DNA of 64,000 nt from Lethocerus indicus (taxonomy: Eukaryota; Arthropoda; Insecta; Hemiptera; Belostomatidae). The notes under the pieces are model-generated. The model was not told where the DNA came from. It did no database searches and saw nothing but the letters and a program-made list of their open reading frames with translations. Shown here in pieces: positions 45,374-55,807 of the stretch. Within the stretch, counting starts at the first letter, position 1. Every line of letters begins with the position of its first letter. Position numbers and translations under genes: made by a program. The stretch covers positions 28,114,816 through 28,178,815 of the forward strand of contig JACDQD010000007.1 of the NCBI GenBank assembly GCA_019843655.1. Reading direction: 5' to 3'.

Positions 45374-46540
45374 CGGCTCAAGAACAGTTTTATCCCGTGA
45401 ACTCTGAGGCGAACTCCCGTTCCCCGTTTCCGCTATCGTCGCCGCGTCAACGATTCCTCCCCCCCTTTCCCCCCCCCCTTCCTCCGCATCCCGGATAAAT
45501 CCCTGTCGGAATGGGGCCGAGGACCCGTTGTGTAGGCTGCCGTAGAAAAAGGAGATTTATCCTGGACAAGTTCGGGCCGCACGTCTTCGGACTCGTTATC
45601 CTTGAGTACACGGCCGATACCGAACCGAGAGGGATTGGCCTCCGGGTGAGGGGTTGGAGGAGCAGGAGGAGGAGGAGGAGGAGGAGGAGGAGGGCGTTCC
45701 AGAGATTACCAACGGGCGATAAATCTTACTTGTTTAAAATCCTCCAACTCCAGCTCCTCCCTCATTCGACCCTTCCTCCGGCCCTTTTATACTCCTTGCG
45801 GACCGAAGATTTCCTCTATTTTCCTTCCCGGCCCCGGATAAGCGACCGGCGCTTTTCCGCACTTTCCAACCGGTTGATAAGGTTTACAGTTCGTCGGGAA
45901 CAACATCCCGGCGAGAATTACGATCTAGGAAGAAGTACCGGTCTATCTTTCCCTCACATAAACTTAGTTTCGCGTTAAGCGCGGTTTTCATTTTTTAAAA
46001 ACGATATTTACTTGTCGTACCGATCGTATTTATAGTGAAAATAACTACTGTTTTAATACGGCAAAAAACCAATATTTTTTCTAACAATTCAGCCAAATTA
46101 AATATTTAATAGGTAATATAAAAAAATTAAGGTTATTTTAAAAGGATAAATATGGCCAAATTAAAGTAACACTAACGAGGATCATGTAACAATACTAAGG
46201 AAAAACCTGAAGATGAGAAAAATTCAGAATTATAAATCATTTTCGAGGCCTGGAAAAAACATTGTATATGTACGTAATTACTTGTATGGAAATTCAAATA
46301 AGGAAACTAGTCATTCAGCCAGAAATTAGAAACTTCTATTTGTAATTATAACGGAAATCCAAAACAGAGGGCAAAAGGCAAAATAATAGAATTAGTGTTT
46401 TTCTGAATAAGAAAAATCAGATGACCCCGAAACATATCTGAAAAAGACAGACAGTTTTCTACTATTGTATTTCTTAATATAAATTAATTTCTTTATTTGA
46501 TTGATTATATACACTATTTTCCGTGGAAAATTAGTGTAAA
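45374..46540. other. No gene supported; (GGA)n
   Basis: (GGA)n at about 45658-45693 lies inside a 155-codon frame (45511-45978), where it encodes an Arg run. Nothing else in that frame is recognisable. The second half is AT-rich. Confidence 0.5.
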
Positions 46541-46605
46541 AATTAGTTTAACATACCTTTTCTGTGGTCTCCGAGGGGAGACAGAAAAACGCGAAATCTA
46601 CAGCG
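46541..46605. mobile_element. Minimal FBA derivative
   Basis: The left terminus AATTAGTTTAACATACCTTT and CTGTGGTCTCCGAGGGG join directly to the right-arm end GAGACAGAAAAACGCGAAAT. Everything between is deleted. Confidence 0.75.
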
Positions 46606-47027
46606 TAAAAGTATTTAAGAAACCGAATATCAGATAAATTTCTGTATATGGATAAATGTACATAGAATATTAACCGTTCGCAGGAAGGGTTTTATTTTTC
46701 CGGCTATACCCGATTAGGGGTTTTCCCCCCCTCGACGAGGTTTCCCCCGCGGTCGGTAGACTTCTTGGAGACCGCCACGTGGCCGGACTGTACTTGACTG
46801 CTTCACTCTGAAAGTGGGAAAACTTATCTGAGCGAAATTAGTTCAGAATTTAAGATTAAAGTCCTCGCCTGTATAAGGCAGTATTGATAAGCTAAAAAGT
46901 TTCGCCGAAAGTGCCGCTCGGAAGATGGAACGCAATTTAACGAAAAATCCTTTTTCAGAATCTAGAAAAAGACATTTTTACAACGTCAGCGCTGTCGTTA
47001 AAAGGCCGAGGATAGTTATGCCCAATA
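46606..47027. other. No gene recognised
   Basis: Unassigned spacer. Confidence 0.45.
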
Positions 47028-47414
47028 AACATCCAAAGTGCCGAAGTGACCAACACCGCGCTACTGAAGACGGCGGGCGGCTCACGGTATTACTAAATGG
47101 CGTAGTTTTCGTGTGTTTCTGTCTCCTGTCTCGCCGGTCTGGTCTTTTGCTAGACCGGCTGCTTCGGCCGCTCGCCATCTTCAGTAGCGCTGTGTCAGTC
47201 ACTTCGGCGCTTTGGATGTTTTTCGGGGGGCATCCTCACTGCCCACTGTGTCACTCACTGTCGCTTGTACTGTGTGACACGTCGCTACTGAAGACGGCGA
47301 ACGGCCGAAACCGATCTGGCAAAAGACCAAACCGGCGAGAGCTGATAGAAACACAACAAATCTACGGTATTACAACGCCCCTCGCAGACCACAAAACAGG
47401 TATGTTAAACTAAT
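47028..47414. mobile_element. FBA composite, CAGCC subfamily
   Basis: A right-half fragment (GCGCTACTGAAGACGGCGGG) is followed by a complete copy. That copy has ATTACTAAATGGCGTAG at its left, GACCGGCTGCTTCGGCCGCT in the left arm, and the terminal ACAGGTATGTTAAACTAA. Confidence 0.88.
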
Positions 47415-47586
47415 ACTTCAATTTTTTTTAATATACATAGTAAATCGTAGGGCGATTGAAATTCAGGGGGGGGGGTCGGCCCCTTTAACTAAGGTTCTTT
47501 CAACAGTATTACATGTAATTTTGTATTTATTACAAATACATGTAATTTTTATTCCGGCCCTCGGACTTCGGTATTCAGACGGGATA

Positions 47587-47726
47587 TTTTAGGGATACCC
47601 AAAAGTAATCGACATTTTGACTTTGGAATTCATTTTATTTCGCTAATAAAGTTTCGATTCCCCCCTTGAAAAAATCAATACCGAAATACATCTTATCAAA
47701 TTGTCGATTAATTTTTGTACACCTAA
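47587..47726 (-). mobile_element. Mariner-type MITE, family M3, copy 6 (140 bp)
   Basis: TA-flanked. Ends TTTTAGGGATACCCAAAAGT and TTAATTTTTGTACACCTAA. The C-terminal coding relic is mostly deleted. Confidence 0.82.
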
Positions 47727-48408
47727 TACTTGAATATATTGTAGAGTCAATCCGAAATAATGCCAATTTTCAGGAGCGATGAGAATACTGCTAATTTTAT
47801 TGTATCCAATAAATGATAGAATTTTGAAAAATTAAAAATTATTCGGCGTTAAATCGCGTGCGGGAAATATTGGATACCATTCAATAATATTGTAATTGAT
47901 ACGGGGGAAGTTTTCAACCAACGTATTCGTATCAGTTTTGTAATTTTCAATAGGGCTCATTGTTTGCCCTAATGAACGGGGGTAAATTACGCGGGCCTCC
48001 GAAATTAATTTCGGTACTGAATTTCCAACAGGTAAACTTTAATAATTAGCCGGCATTATGTTTCCGGATTTTCACTGGAACAGAGCGCTAGTGGAAAAAC
48101 GTGCGGATAATACGGATTTTTAAGGGAAGCCGTCTGTTTTGTTGCGCAACAACGCCGGCCCTTTGTTGAGCAACGTTTGCTGTTTGCCCTTCCGAAGCCT
48201 GTAGGTTTTTCGCCCCCCCCCCGGTGGACAAAAATTTTTTTCTAACAGAATAAACTGCGGGCCGTTGGGCCTTTCAATTGCCCAATCGGCAATATATATA
48301 TTCAAAAGCGAGGCAGTTACTTCGGCGGTACTTCGCTTCTGTTCGAGAAAGGGTTGTTAAAAACCTGTATTCAATTTTCCATCTAATCACCGAACGGTTT
48401 ATTCTACT
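47727..48408. other. No gene recognised
   Basis: C-run at about 48213-48221. Unassigned otherwise. Confidence 0.45.
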
Positions 48409-48447
48409 TTGCTAGACCGGTTCTGTCCGCTCGCCATCTTCAGTAGC
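48409..48447 (-). mobile_element. FBA lone left core
   Basis: TGCTAGACCGGTTCTGTCCG then CTCGCCATCTTCAGTAGC. Confidence 0.65.
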
Positions 48448-48540
48448 AGTGGCGCCCTGCTGGTACTGACACTTTTAGGAGGTTTCGTTCAACTTTAATC
48501 TCTATTGTCGTTGGGAGACTTTGTAGCGTTAGTCCTATTG

Positions 48541-48902
48541 GTCGCTGGTTTGGTCTTCGACAGGTTTCGGCTGCTCGCCGTCTTCAGTAGCGGTGTCAGT
48601 CACTTTTGTCACTTTTTTTCGGGCATCCTCGCTGCACTGTCACTGTCACTTGTACTGTCAGTACGGACAGTCAGACTAGAATGGAACCGGTCTAGCAAAG
48701 GACCAAATCGGACATTGTAGACACTGTAGGATGAGTTGGTTATTAAACTTAATCTTATTAACTGTAACTTAATCTTATTAACTGGTTTGAATTTTGTTAA
48801 TACAGTAAATTTTGTTGACACCGAAAACGCGTTCCAGGAGACGCACGAAATCTACTGTATTCCAACCCCTCGCAGACAACAAAACAGGTCTTGTAAACTA
48901 AT
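48541..48902. mobile_element. FBA foldback element with insertion in right arm
   Basis: Left arm GTCGCTGGTTTGGTCTTCGA onward. The right arm breaks after GGTCTAGCAAAGGACCAAAT at about 48710. It resumes at GGAGACGCACGAAATCTACT (about 48838) after about 120 bp that include two CTTAATCTTATTAACTG copies. Confidence 0.82.
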
Positions 48903-49000
48903 TTTGTTAATGTTTATTGGGTCCGTATATCCAGATTGGTTTCTGTAGAGTATTGTATAGTACAACAAGAATCTAGGTATCTTAGATTTTGGTCTTTTCC

Positions 49001-49105
49001 AGTACAGCGCTGGATAACTACGCGGAAACTCAACTTATTTGTCAAGAATCCCACAAATAAAACTGGAAATACCAGTCTGGAAACTCTAGAAATTGATACA
49101 TAGAT
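49001..49105. repeat. Flank repeat theta, left arm of giant palindrome
   Basis: Reverse complement of 49435-49539. My ungapped hand alignment gives 98 matches in 105. It abuts the FBA copy at 49106. Confidence 0.93.
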
Positions 49106-49434
49106 GGAATACCGTAGATTTCGTTATGTTTCTGTCTCCTCTCTGCCGGTTTGGTCTTTTGCTAGACCGGTTTCGGCCGCTCGCCATCTTCAGTAGCGTT
49201 TTGGATGCCCAAAGTACTGTACTGTCCAATACAAGTGACAGTGATACAGTGCCTTGAGGATGCCCGAAAAACATCCAAAATGCCCCAAAGTGACTGACAC
49301 AGCGCTACTGAAGATGGCGAGCAGCCGAAACCCTCTCCAGCAAAAGACCAAACCGGCGAGAGAGGAGACAGAAACATAACGTAATCTACGGTATTCCAAC
49401 CCCTCGCAGTCCACAAAACAGTTATGTCACCCTA
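49106..49434. mobile_element. FBA foldback element at centre of giant palindrome
   Basis: Both arms are full in the core region and share the private variant CGTTATGTTTCTG. The right end keeps CAACCCCTCGCAGTCCACAA, while the left outer end is missing. It is enclosed by inverted theta arms. Confidence 0.92.
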
Positions 49435-49539
49435 ATCTAGGTATCAATTTCTAGACTTTCCAGACTTGTATTTTAAGTTTTATTTGTGGGATTCTTAACA
49501 AATAAGTTGAGTTTCCGCGTACTTATCCAGCGCTGTACT
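49435..49539. repeat. Flank repeat theta, right arm of giant palindrome
   Basis: Partner of 49001-49105. Landmarks are TTATTTGTGGGATTCTT and AAATAAGTTGAGTTTCCGCG. Confidence 0.93.
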
Positions 49540-49581
49540 TTTGAGGGTTTCCTTGTCCTTTAGCACCCCTGTCGCTATATC

Positions 49582-49646
<65 letters not shown>

Positions 49647-50408
49647 CATTGATTTATGAACATGTAGCGCTCTTTGTTATTTTCATCGTTCGGCCAAATC
49701 CGGATGATCTGTTGTCAGACTTAAAGTTGGGCCCTTTCTGGATATTGCGGCTCAAAACTTCTGGAAGCTTATTTCTCCCCCCAGGGCCTTTCTGTTTACT
49801 TCCGGTTCAGATTTCCGGTGGATTGAAGGGCTGTTTTTTGTTGTCTGAATTGCGTTTTTTGGCAATTGTATTTAATCCCGAAGGACCGGATTTCTACGAG
49901 GGAGATGTGTTTCTCTCTAGAGGTCGGTATCTTTAGACTCTGAATACTAGTACAGTAGAATAGAAGAACTTAGTTACACGAATAGATTAAAATTGAATAA
50001 TTATCGGAAAGAAAGCAGATTCAGAGCGCCGGCCTTGGGGGAAAGAACAACAACTCGGGGCGGCGAATAAACCCTTTTATTTATTACATTCGGTAGGGCA
50101 TTTAATATGCCATCCCGGGCTCTGAAATTATCCCATAAAATACTAGGAGATTTGACTATAATCTCCTTCGGCTGTTAGTGGAAACTGTGTTTATAGGGCG
50201 TAAGCTCTTACCGGGTCCCCCCCGAATTACTACCCTTTTCGGGCCTCTACTCTCTGCTTCCCCCAAAAAACGTCTAAAGGGGGCGTTTAAAATCGATTTT
50301 TATAAAATTTCAATTACCATGATTGTAAATTTGTAGTACTACGAACGATTGAGTGGTGAGCGGTGAAAATTATGCGACGAAATTAATGTAATGAATTGGC
50401 GATAAATA
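49540..50408. other. No gene; long (TA)n
   Basis: (TA)n at about 49587-49643. The 131-codon frame starting at 49541 runs through it (Tyr-Ile repeat) and is not recognisable downstream. Confidence 0.55.
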
Positions 50409-50735
50409 TTTAGATTACCTGTTTTGTGGTCTGCGATGGGTCGGAATACCGTAGATTTCGGTCTTTTGCTAGACCCGTTTCGGCCGTTCGCCATCTTCAG
50501 TAGCCACTTTGGCACTCTCTCGTACTACAAAACTTGTACTACATTGTAGAAAGGCAAACAACATTACCCAGTGCCACGGTACAAGTGACAGTGCAGTGAG
50601 GATGCCCTAAAAACATCCAAAGTGCCCCCAGGGTGACTAACACACCGCTACTGAAGATGGCGAGCGGCCGAAACCGGTCTGGCAAAAGACGGAACCGGCG
50701 AGAGGAGACAGAAACGCACGAAATCTACAATATTT
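50409..50735. mobile_element. FBA foldback element, TACTAC-centre subfamily
   Basis: Left end ATTTAGATTACCTGTTTTGT; centre CTACAAAACTTGTACTACAT; right core GCTACTGAAGATGGCGAGCG. Same subfamily and same downstream flank as the copy at 44529. Confidence 0.88.
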
Positions 50736-50876
50736 CTACTTTCTTTTATAGCGACAATCGATGGTCAGAAATCACAAATTTCCACCATAACTGTAGTGTC
50801 GCTTGTACAAATATAAGGTTGTGAGACGAAATAGAAACTAATCAGTATCGACTGATTTAAAGCGGTGCCAAAGTGA
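50736..50876 (+). repeat. Flank repeat eta, copy 2
   Basis: Matches 44801-44971 (GTCAGAAATCACAAATTTCC; TAACTGTAGTGTCGCTTGTA). A further partial copy TTTTCTAGTTTCTTTTATAG follows at about 50949. Confidence 0.85.
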
Positions 50877-50883
50877 CCGAACA

Positions 50884-50929
50884 CCGGTGCTGAAGATGGC
50901 GAGCGGCCGAAACCGGTCTAGCAAAAGGT
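50884..50929 (+). mobile_element. FBA lone right core
   Basis: CCGGTGCTGAAGATGGCGAG then CGGCCGAAACCGGTCTAGC. It corresponds to the first unit of the tandem array at 44972, but is not amplified here. Confidence 0.75.
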
Positions 50930-51458
50930 AAATCGAAAATATTTAAATATTTTCTAGTTTCTTTTATAGCGACAATCAAAGAATTAAGGGGTGGCCCATT
51001 GGGAAAGATTTGATGTACGCGTACCTGTTATTCTTTGGACGTGGTATAGCCGGACTTTGGTAGATGACGATATCTTCTATTTGGTCTGAGCGGAAGTTGT
51101 GTTTCGAATGTCTCTAGGGGTAGGTTGGGGGGTGGGGGTGGGATGCGGACCGATTCCAGGCCGGAAATGGGGTTTGCTCCCGATTCTTCCCCCTCGCCAT
51201 ATAACCGCTACCCTTCCCTATCGACGTCTCCATCACCCCCACCCCCAACCCTTCAGGGAAATATCGGATTTGGATTTATCCGATACCGTCTTTTTCCTGT
51301 TTCCGCCCGGACGTTTGTTTTTCGTTTTTGTTTGCTTCTTTTATCGACGTCCACTTCACGGCCGGCTCATCCAAGTTCATAATCTCCACCTTAAGAGGAG
51401 GCGTATTCGGTATTTTTCAAGGTCTCATCCCGTTTTACTCCACCGGCGGGTGTTCCAC
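50930..51458. other. No gene supported
   Basis: A 158-codon plus-strand frame (51099-51575) crosses this stretch and runs into repeat DNA. It has a proline-rich stretch but no recognisable domain. Confidence 0.45.
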
Positions 51459-51484
51459 AAGGTCCTCTATTACCAGACCAAAAT

Positions 51485-51665
51485 GTGGTATACAGTAGAT
51501 TTCCACAGTACAAGTGGCAGTGAGGACGCCGAAAAAACATCCAGAAATGTCAGAGTGACAAAACACCGCTACTGAAGACGGCGAGCGGCCGAAACAGGTC
51601 TAGCAAAATACACGAAATCTACGGTGTTCCGACCCCTCGCCGACCACAAAACAGGTATTTTGTAA
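51485..51665 (+). mobile_element. FBA centre plus right arm
   Basis: ACAGTAGATTTCCACAGTAC, core GCTACTGAAGACGGCGAGCG, shortened arm GGTCTAGCAAAATACACGAA, end CACAAAACAGGTATTTTGTA. Same architecture as 30216-30375. Confidence 0.83.
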
Positions 51666-51889
51666 ACCGAATGTATTTTCGCTCCACTATATTATATATT
51701 GAGAATAGAAAAATAAAGTTTTTTATGATTTGCAGATAACGAAATGCAGAACTTCGTCTACACTAGACCGAGTGGCGCTCATTTATCCTCTACTGTCTGC
51801 CCGCTTTTATGACCGGAATAATAACACTTTATTTATCCTCCGGTTTGTTTCCCTTCCTGTTTTATATTTCCTGGGATTAGGGACTATTA
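51666..51889 (+). repeat. Flank repeat zeta, copy 2
   Basis: Repeats 30376-30576, with an extra insertion around 51770-51805 that partly duplicates CATTTATCCTC. Confidence 0.85.
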
Positions 51890-52335
51890 CGAGGTCTGTT
51901 CAATAAGTATCGCGAATTTTAGATTTCCGCTAAATAAGTATATTCGATCTACGGTCTTTTGTAGCCTCCGTGTTTGTATCCGCCGACAATTTCAGCCGTC
52001 GTGAATGTTCACAGTTGAAGTTTTAAAGCCGCTTTTATCGCACGTTTTTTTTTGTTGGTTCGTCTTCGATTTTCACCCGGTTCCGAAAAATGGATCGGAG
52101 AATCTGTGTCAGGCGCACGAAAAACTGAAAAGGCGCACGAAAGGACGACGCCGCGCTACAAACTGAGGAGTGAAAAACGGCATCGAAGACGGAGCTTAAC
52201 ATTGATCACGAAAAATTAATTTTCGAAGAGCTTCGAGGCTTGGAAAAACGTCGGCGCAAGTGTACAATATCCGGTGGGGATCACTTTGAACTGGACAAAA
52301 TAAATAAAACCCAAAATTCATAATACTTTTTGTAG
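51890..52335 (+). mobile_element. Mariner element, family M2, copy 2 (decayed)
   Basis: The left end CGAGGTCTGTTCAATAAGTA is intact; the right end has decayed to ATAATACTTTTTGTAGAG. It lies at the same position relative to repeat zeta as copy 1, so both descend from one insertion duplicated with its surroundings. Confidence 0.85.
52203..52302 (+). pseudogene. Mariner transposase C-terminal relic
   Basis: One frame reads KRRRKCTISGGDHFELDK. The KC..SGGD(Y/H)FE pattern fits the mariner transposase C-terminus. A short upstream frame (MDRRICVRR, about 52090) may be the start region. The catalytic domain is absent, so the piece is non-functional. Confidence 0.75.
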
Positions 52336-53321
52336 AGTTTGAGTAGATTCGCCTAAATTTCGAACCGGTTTTTAGACCAAAGCTTCCATTATCGTTCCCA
52401 GTTGAGCGTGGATAAACACAGCCGGCCTTTTATTGACGTTCAATCTTACATGTATCAGGGACTTTAAAGTCCTTAAAGCGCCTGATAAAGCACCCTAACC
52501 CGCGAAGTCCCCGCGGCGGACCGAAAATGGACTTCTCCTCCCCCCACCCAGGCCCGGGGCTTTGGCGAACCACTTTCACTTATACGGCCAAATAAAGACA
52601 AAAAAAAACCCTATAAACTCTCGTATAAAAGAGAGTTTGTACGGGCTTATACGTACTGTCCTTTATGCCTCGTTTCCATCGGCCCTAGCAGCCCTACGGG
52701 CCAATCAAGTCCCTCCGGGGACAGTTTAACATATATTCTACAGCTTGTAGATTTGTGTCCCAATATTAGAACACATAACAGTATCCAGAGAATCTGATAC
52801 TTGCGAATTTTACGAATTATTCGATATAACTTTGTGAGGCAGCATAAAAATTCATCGGTTCAAAACCGTCTAAATATTCCGACACTTGTGAAAAATTTAA
52901 AAAGGAAAAATAATATTACAGCTTCGTATTGTATAATAAATAAAATACTTAATTTTAATTAAGGTTTTCACTGGAAATCTGTAGAGTTTCCAGCAGTGCC
53001 CCCAGGGTCATTGACATTGTATAGTGAACTGATTAGCGGTCATTAGTGTGTCCCTTTTATTCACTCGCTCCCTCACTCTCTCGTGAATGAATTGAGATAA
53101 TATCATCTACCACAGCTCCGTAATATCGCAGAATATCTGTGTTACCGATTGACTTATTTATTTGTAAATTGAAACACGCCAAATTCGCAATGCTTTAAAG
53201 CGTTCTCCAGCTAATTATTTTTCGTAATAAACGGCATCGCATATTAAAAACATTGTATGGGCCGAATTTTTTTCTCTGTTACAGTTTTCCTTTTCTCTCA
53301 ATTACGTGTTGTCAGTTTTTC
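52336..53321. other. No gene recognised
   Basis: A hairpin AAACTCTC..GAGAGTTT occurs at about 52616-52639. The rest is AT-rich and unassigned. Confidence 0.45.
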
Positions 53322-53520
53322 ACTTCTCGCCATCTTCAGTAGCCAACCTGAAATATTTCGTAAATTACCAGGATAAATCCTTCCGTTCGCAGCTATCTAT
53401 CAGAAACCTTCCTGAAAATCCCTAAAATGTAATCTCTGTGTAATCTATTAAGGGCTGGTACCGTCGATGATTTTATTACAATCTCGGTAGTGCCAATAGC
53501 TCTATATATTGTTTAAACAA
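53322..53520 (+). repeat. Flank repeat delta, copy 1 (with FBA core)
   Basis: Begins with an FBA core (CTTCTCGCCATCTTCAGTAG), then CGCAGCTATCTATCAGAA and GATTTTATTACAATCTCGGT. It is repeated at 53854-54010. An FBA copy follows each. Confidence 0.8.
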
Positions 53521-53535
53521 CAAATTTTGTATTTT

Positions 53536-53814
53536 GCCGGACCGGTTTCGGCCGCTCGCCGTCTTCAGTAGCGCGGTGTTAGTCACCATCGGATGTTATT
53601 CGGGCATTCTCAATGCACTGTCACTTGGCACTGGACAGTAAAAGTGCAGTACTTTGGGCAACCGAAGTGAAAAACTACCGTTGATACTGGGAAGATGGCG
53701 AGCGGCCGAAACCGGTCTAGAGAAAGACCAAACCGGCGAGAGAGGAGACAGAAACACCACAAACCTACGGTATATTCCGACCCTTCGCAAACCACAAAAA
53801 AGGTGTGTTAAACC
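53536..53814. mobile_element. FBA foldback element
   Basis: Left arm from TTTTGCCGGACCGGTTTCGG; core CTCGCCGTCTTCAGTAGCGC; right arm GGAAGATGGCGAGCGGCCGA to ACAAAAAAGGTGTGTTAAAC. Confidence 0.88.
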
Positions 53815-53853
53815 AATTTTTCTTGTATTTTATTTCTATAGCTTTCGCGTTCG

Positions 53854-54010
53854 ATGGCTGTTCACCGTCTTCAGTAGCCAATCTGTAATATTTCGTCAAT
53901 TACCAATATTCGCAGCTATCTATCAGAACACATCCCGAAAATCCCGAACGCCGTCCTGAGAGGTTTTAGGATTTTATTACAATTTACGTAGTGCCCAATA
54001 TTTGCCTACG
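53854..54010 (+). repeat. Flank repeat delta, copy 2 (with FBA core)
   Basis: Starts at the decayed core GTTCACCGTCTTCAGTAGCC. Direct repeat of 53322-53520. Confidence 0.8.
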
Positions 54011-54035
54011 ACATATCGTTTAGACCACGAATTTC

Positions 54036-54286
54036 TTCGTAGATTTTTTGTGCTTCTCTCTCGCCGGTTTGGTCTTCAGTAGCGGTGTTAGTCACTAGTG
54101 GATATTGCTTGGCACAGTGCAGTGAGGACGTCCGAAAAACATCCACAAAGTGCCAATTGTGACTGACACGGCTACTGAAGATGGTTAGCGGCCGAAACCG
54201 GTCTGGCGAAAGACCGGACCGCGGAGATGAGACACAACAAATCGACGGTATTCCAACCCCTAGGAGACCACAAAAAATGTATGTTT
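54036..54286. mobile_element. FBA foldback element, left arm deleted internally
   Basis: CTCTCGCCGGTTTGGTCTTC joins straight to AGTAGCGGTGTTAGTCAC. The right core has mutated to GAAGATGGTTAGCGGCCGAA. It ends ACCCCTAGGAGACCACAAAA. Confidence 0.85.
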
Positions 54287-54824
54287 TTCTCCTCATCTAT
54301 CTCATTTTCCGGCCGGCCGATGCAACAACATTGTTTGAACAATGTCAGAACAATGCTGTCGTTTGTTGTCGGTGTTGTAATGGGGCGCGTTCGATATATT
54401 GACCCTGAGTGACATATCTGGCCGTGGGGCGTTCGATACATAGATCTAACCCGATGGGGACAGGGTCTTATCACGGCCGCCTCTATCGATTAATCACCGT
54501 CATTGAGAATATAAAATTAATAATCTCCAACGCCAAACGATTCGCGTTTCGCGTTTCTATTCCTCGCCATATCCGGCCCTGTCTTCCATTGAATTTTCCA
54601 TCCGTTTAATTTGGGAAAAATATTAATTATTCGAGAAGGGACACGATGACTAAGTGGGGATATTAGTCATAGTTGCCGCGAAAAGGGCTAAGTGTAAGGG
54701 ACAGAAGTTTGAAACGACGATATATCACTGTTACAATTCTACAGTGTTTCTAATACTGAATTCCCAGTGACAGTTCCCGCAGAATTGTCCTAAGAATTTG
54801 GGCGTTATAAGTACTTAATTTAAT
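54287..54824. other. No gene recognised
   Basis: Unassigned. ACAATGTCAGAACAATG-like short repeats occur near 54330. Confidence 0.45.
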
Positions 54825-54985
54825 AAGTTTAGAATAACCGTTTTGTGGCGTCTCTTCTCCCGCCGTTTTGGTCTTTCGCTAGACCGGTTTCGGCATCTTC
54901 ACGGTAGCGGTTGTCAGTCACTTTGGATGTTATTTGGGCACTTGTACTGTTACTAACACCGCTACTGTGAAGATGGCGAGCAGCC
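54825..54985. mobile_element. FBA foldback element, compact
   Basis: AGTTTAGAATAACCGTTTTG; core altered to CATCTTCACGGTAGCGG. The right core ACCGCTACTGTGAAGATGGC carries the matching extra GT. Both arms therefore share the same insertion. Confidence 0.83.
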
Positions 54986-55780
54986 ATCACATTAGGCACA
55001 GTGACCGGTCTCTAGAGCGTTATATGTATATATATATAGCTGGTCTAGGCTAGGTCGTAGCCGGGATGTTTTTATGCCAGCCGAATAGAGAAATGCGCTG
55101 TGGGAAATAGAGCACGGGGGCATCTTATTGACCTCCACTATCAACCCCCCCATACCCTCCCTCACCATCCCTCCCTCTCTCCCTCTCCTCTCCCTCTCCC
55201 TCCTCCCTCTCTCTCCAACACACGCATAAATTTAGTTTCTATTTCACACGCTCGCATATGCAGCATGCGCGAATTACCCCCAACCCACCCACCCGCTTAC
55301 TGGGCCCAATCCTACTTATCTCATTTCCTTTTCCACGAAATCAAAATTGCGTATCCGCCCCTCGTTAGACGGGTATTCAATTCTAAAACTGTTAACGTAG
55401 AATATTTACGCATAATTACAGTTTACGCGTACACGTTGGTGGGAGTTCCCACACTTCTGCGTCTGGTTTTCATATTCATATATTCCTAATCATAGCAATA
55501 AGGGAACTGTAAAAGAAGCTCAGCTGCTGATATTCAAATGTGTGTAAAAAATAACTGTAATATCATTTATATTTCGCGTTATATAAAGCGGTCAATACTA
55601 TACTTAAATGCGCGAATGTTTATGCCAATTTTGGATTTGAATATATGTAAAAAAAAAACTGTAACACTCTTTTTCGAATTAATACACACTTCACCGAGCT
55701 CAGTCGTCAATTGCCAGCAATTTACAAGCACTTTACATATCCCAATATAACCGGACCGAATGTTTATTGTAGGCGTACAG
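54986..55780. other. No gene; CCCT-rich tract
   Basis: CCCT/CTCC-rich tract at about 55150-55216. The 129-codon frame at 55100 runs through it. No known domain. Confidence 0.5.
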
Positions 55781-55807
55781 ACCTGTTTCAGACCGTCTTC
55801 AGTAGCC
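55781..55807 (-). mobile_element. FBA core fragment, diverged
   Basis: CCTGTTTCAGACCGTCTTCA then GTAGCC. Confidence 0.4.

Noticed and set aside
45511..45978. 155-codon plus-strand frame
   Set aside because: Contains an Arg run from (GGA)n; no domain, signal peptide or codon pattern that supports a gene.
46925..47413. 162-codon plus-strand frame
   Set aside because: It is a read-through of the FBA composite at 47028-47414. Similar peptides (for example FGRSPSSVA) appear wherever an FBA arm is translated.
51099..51575. 158-codon plus-strand frame
   Set aside because: Runs into FBA repeat DNA at its end and has no recognisable domain.
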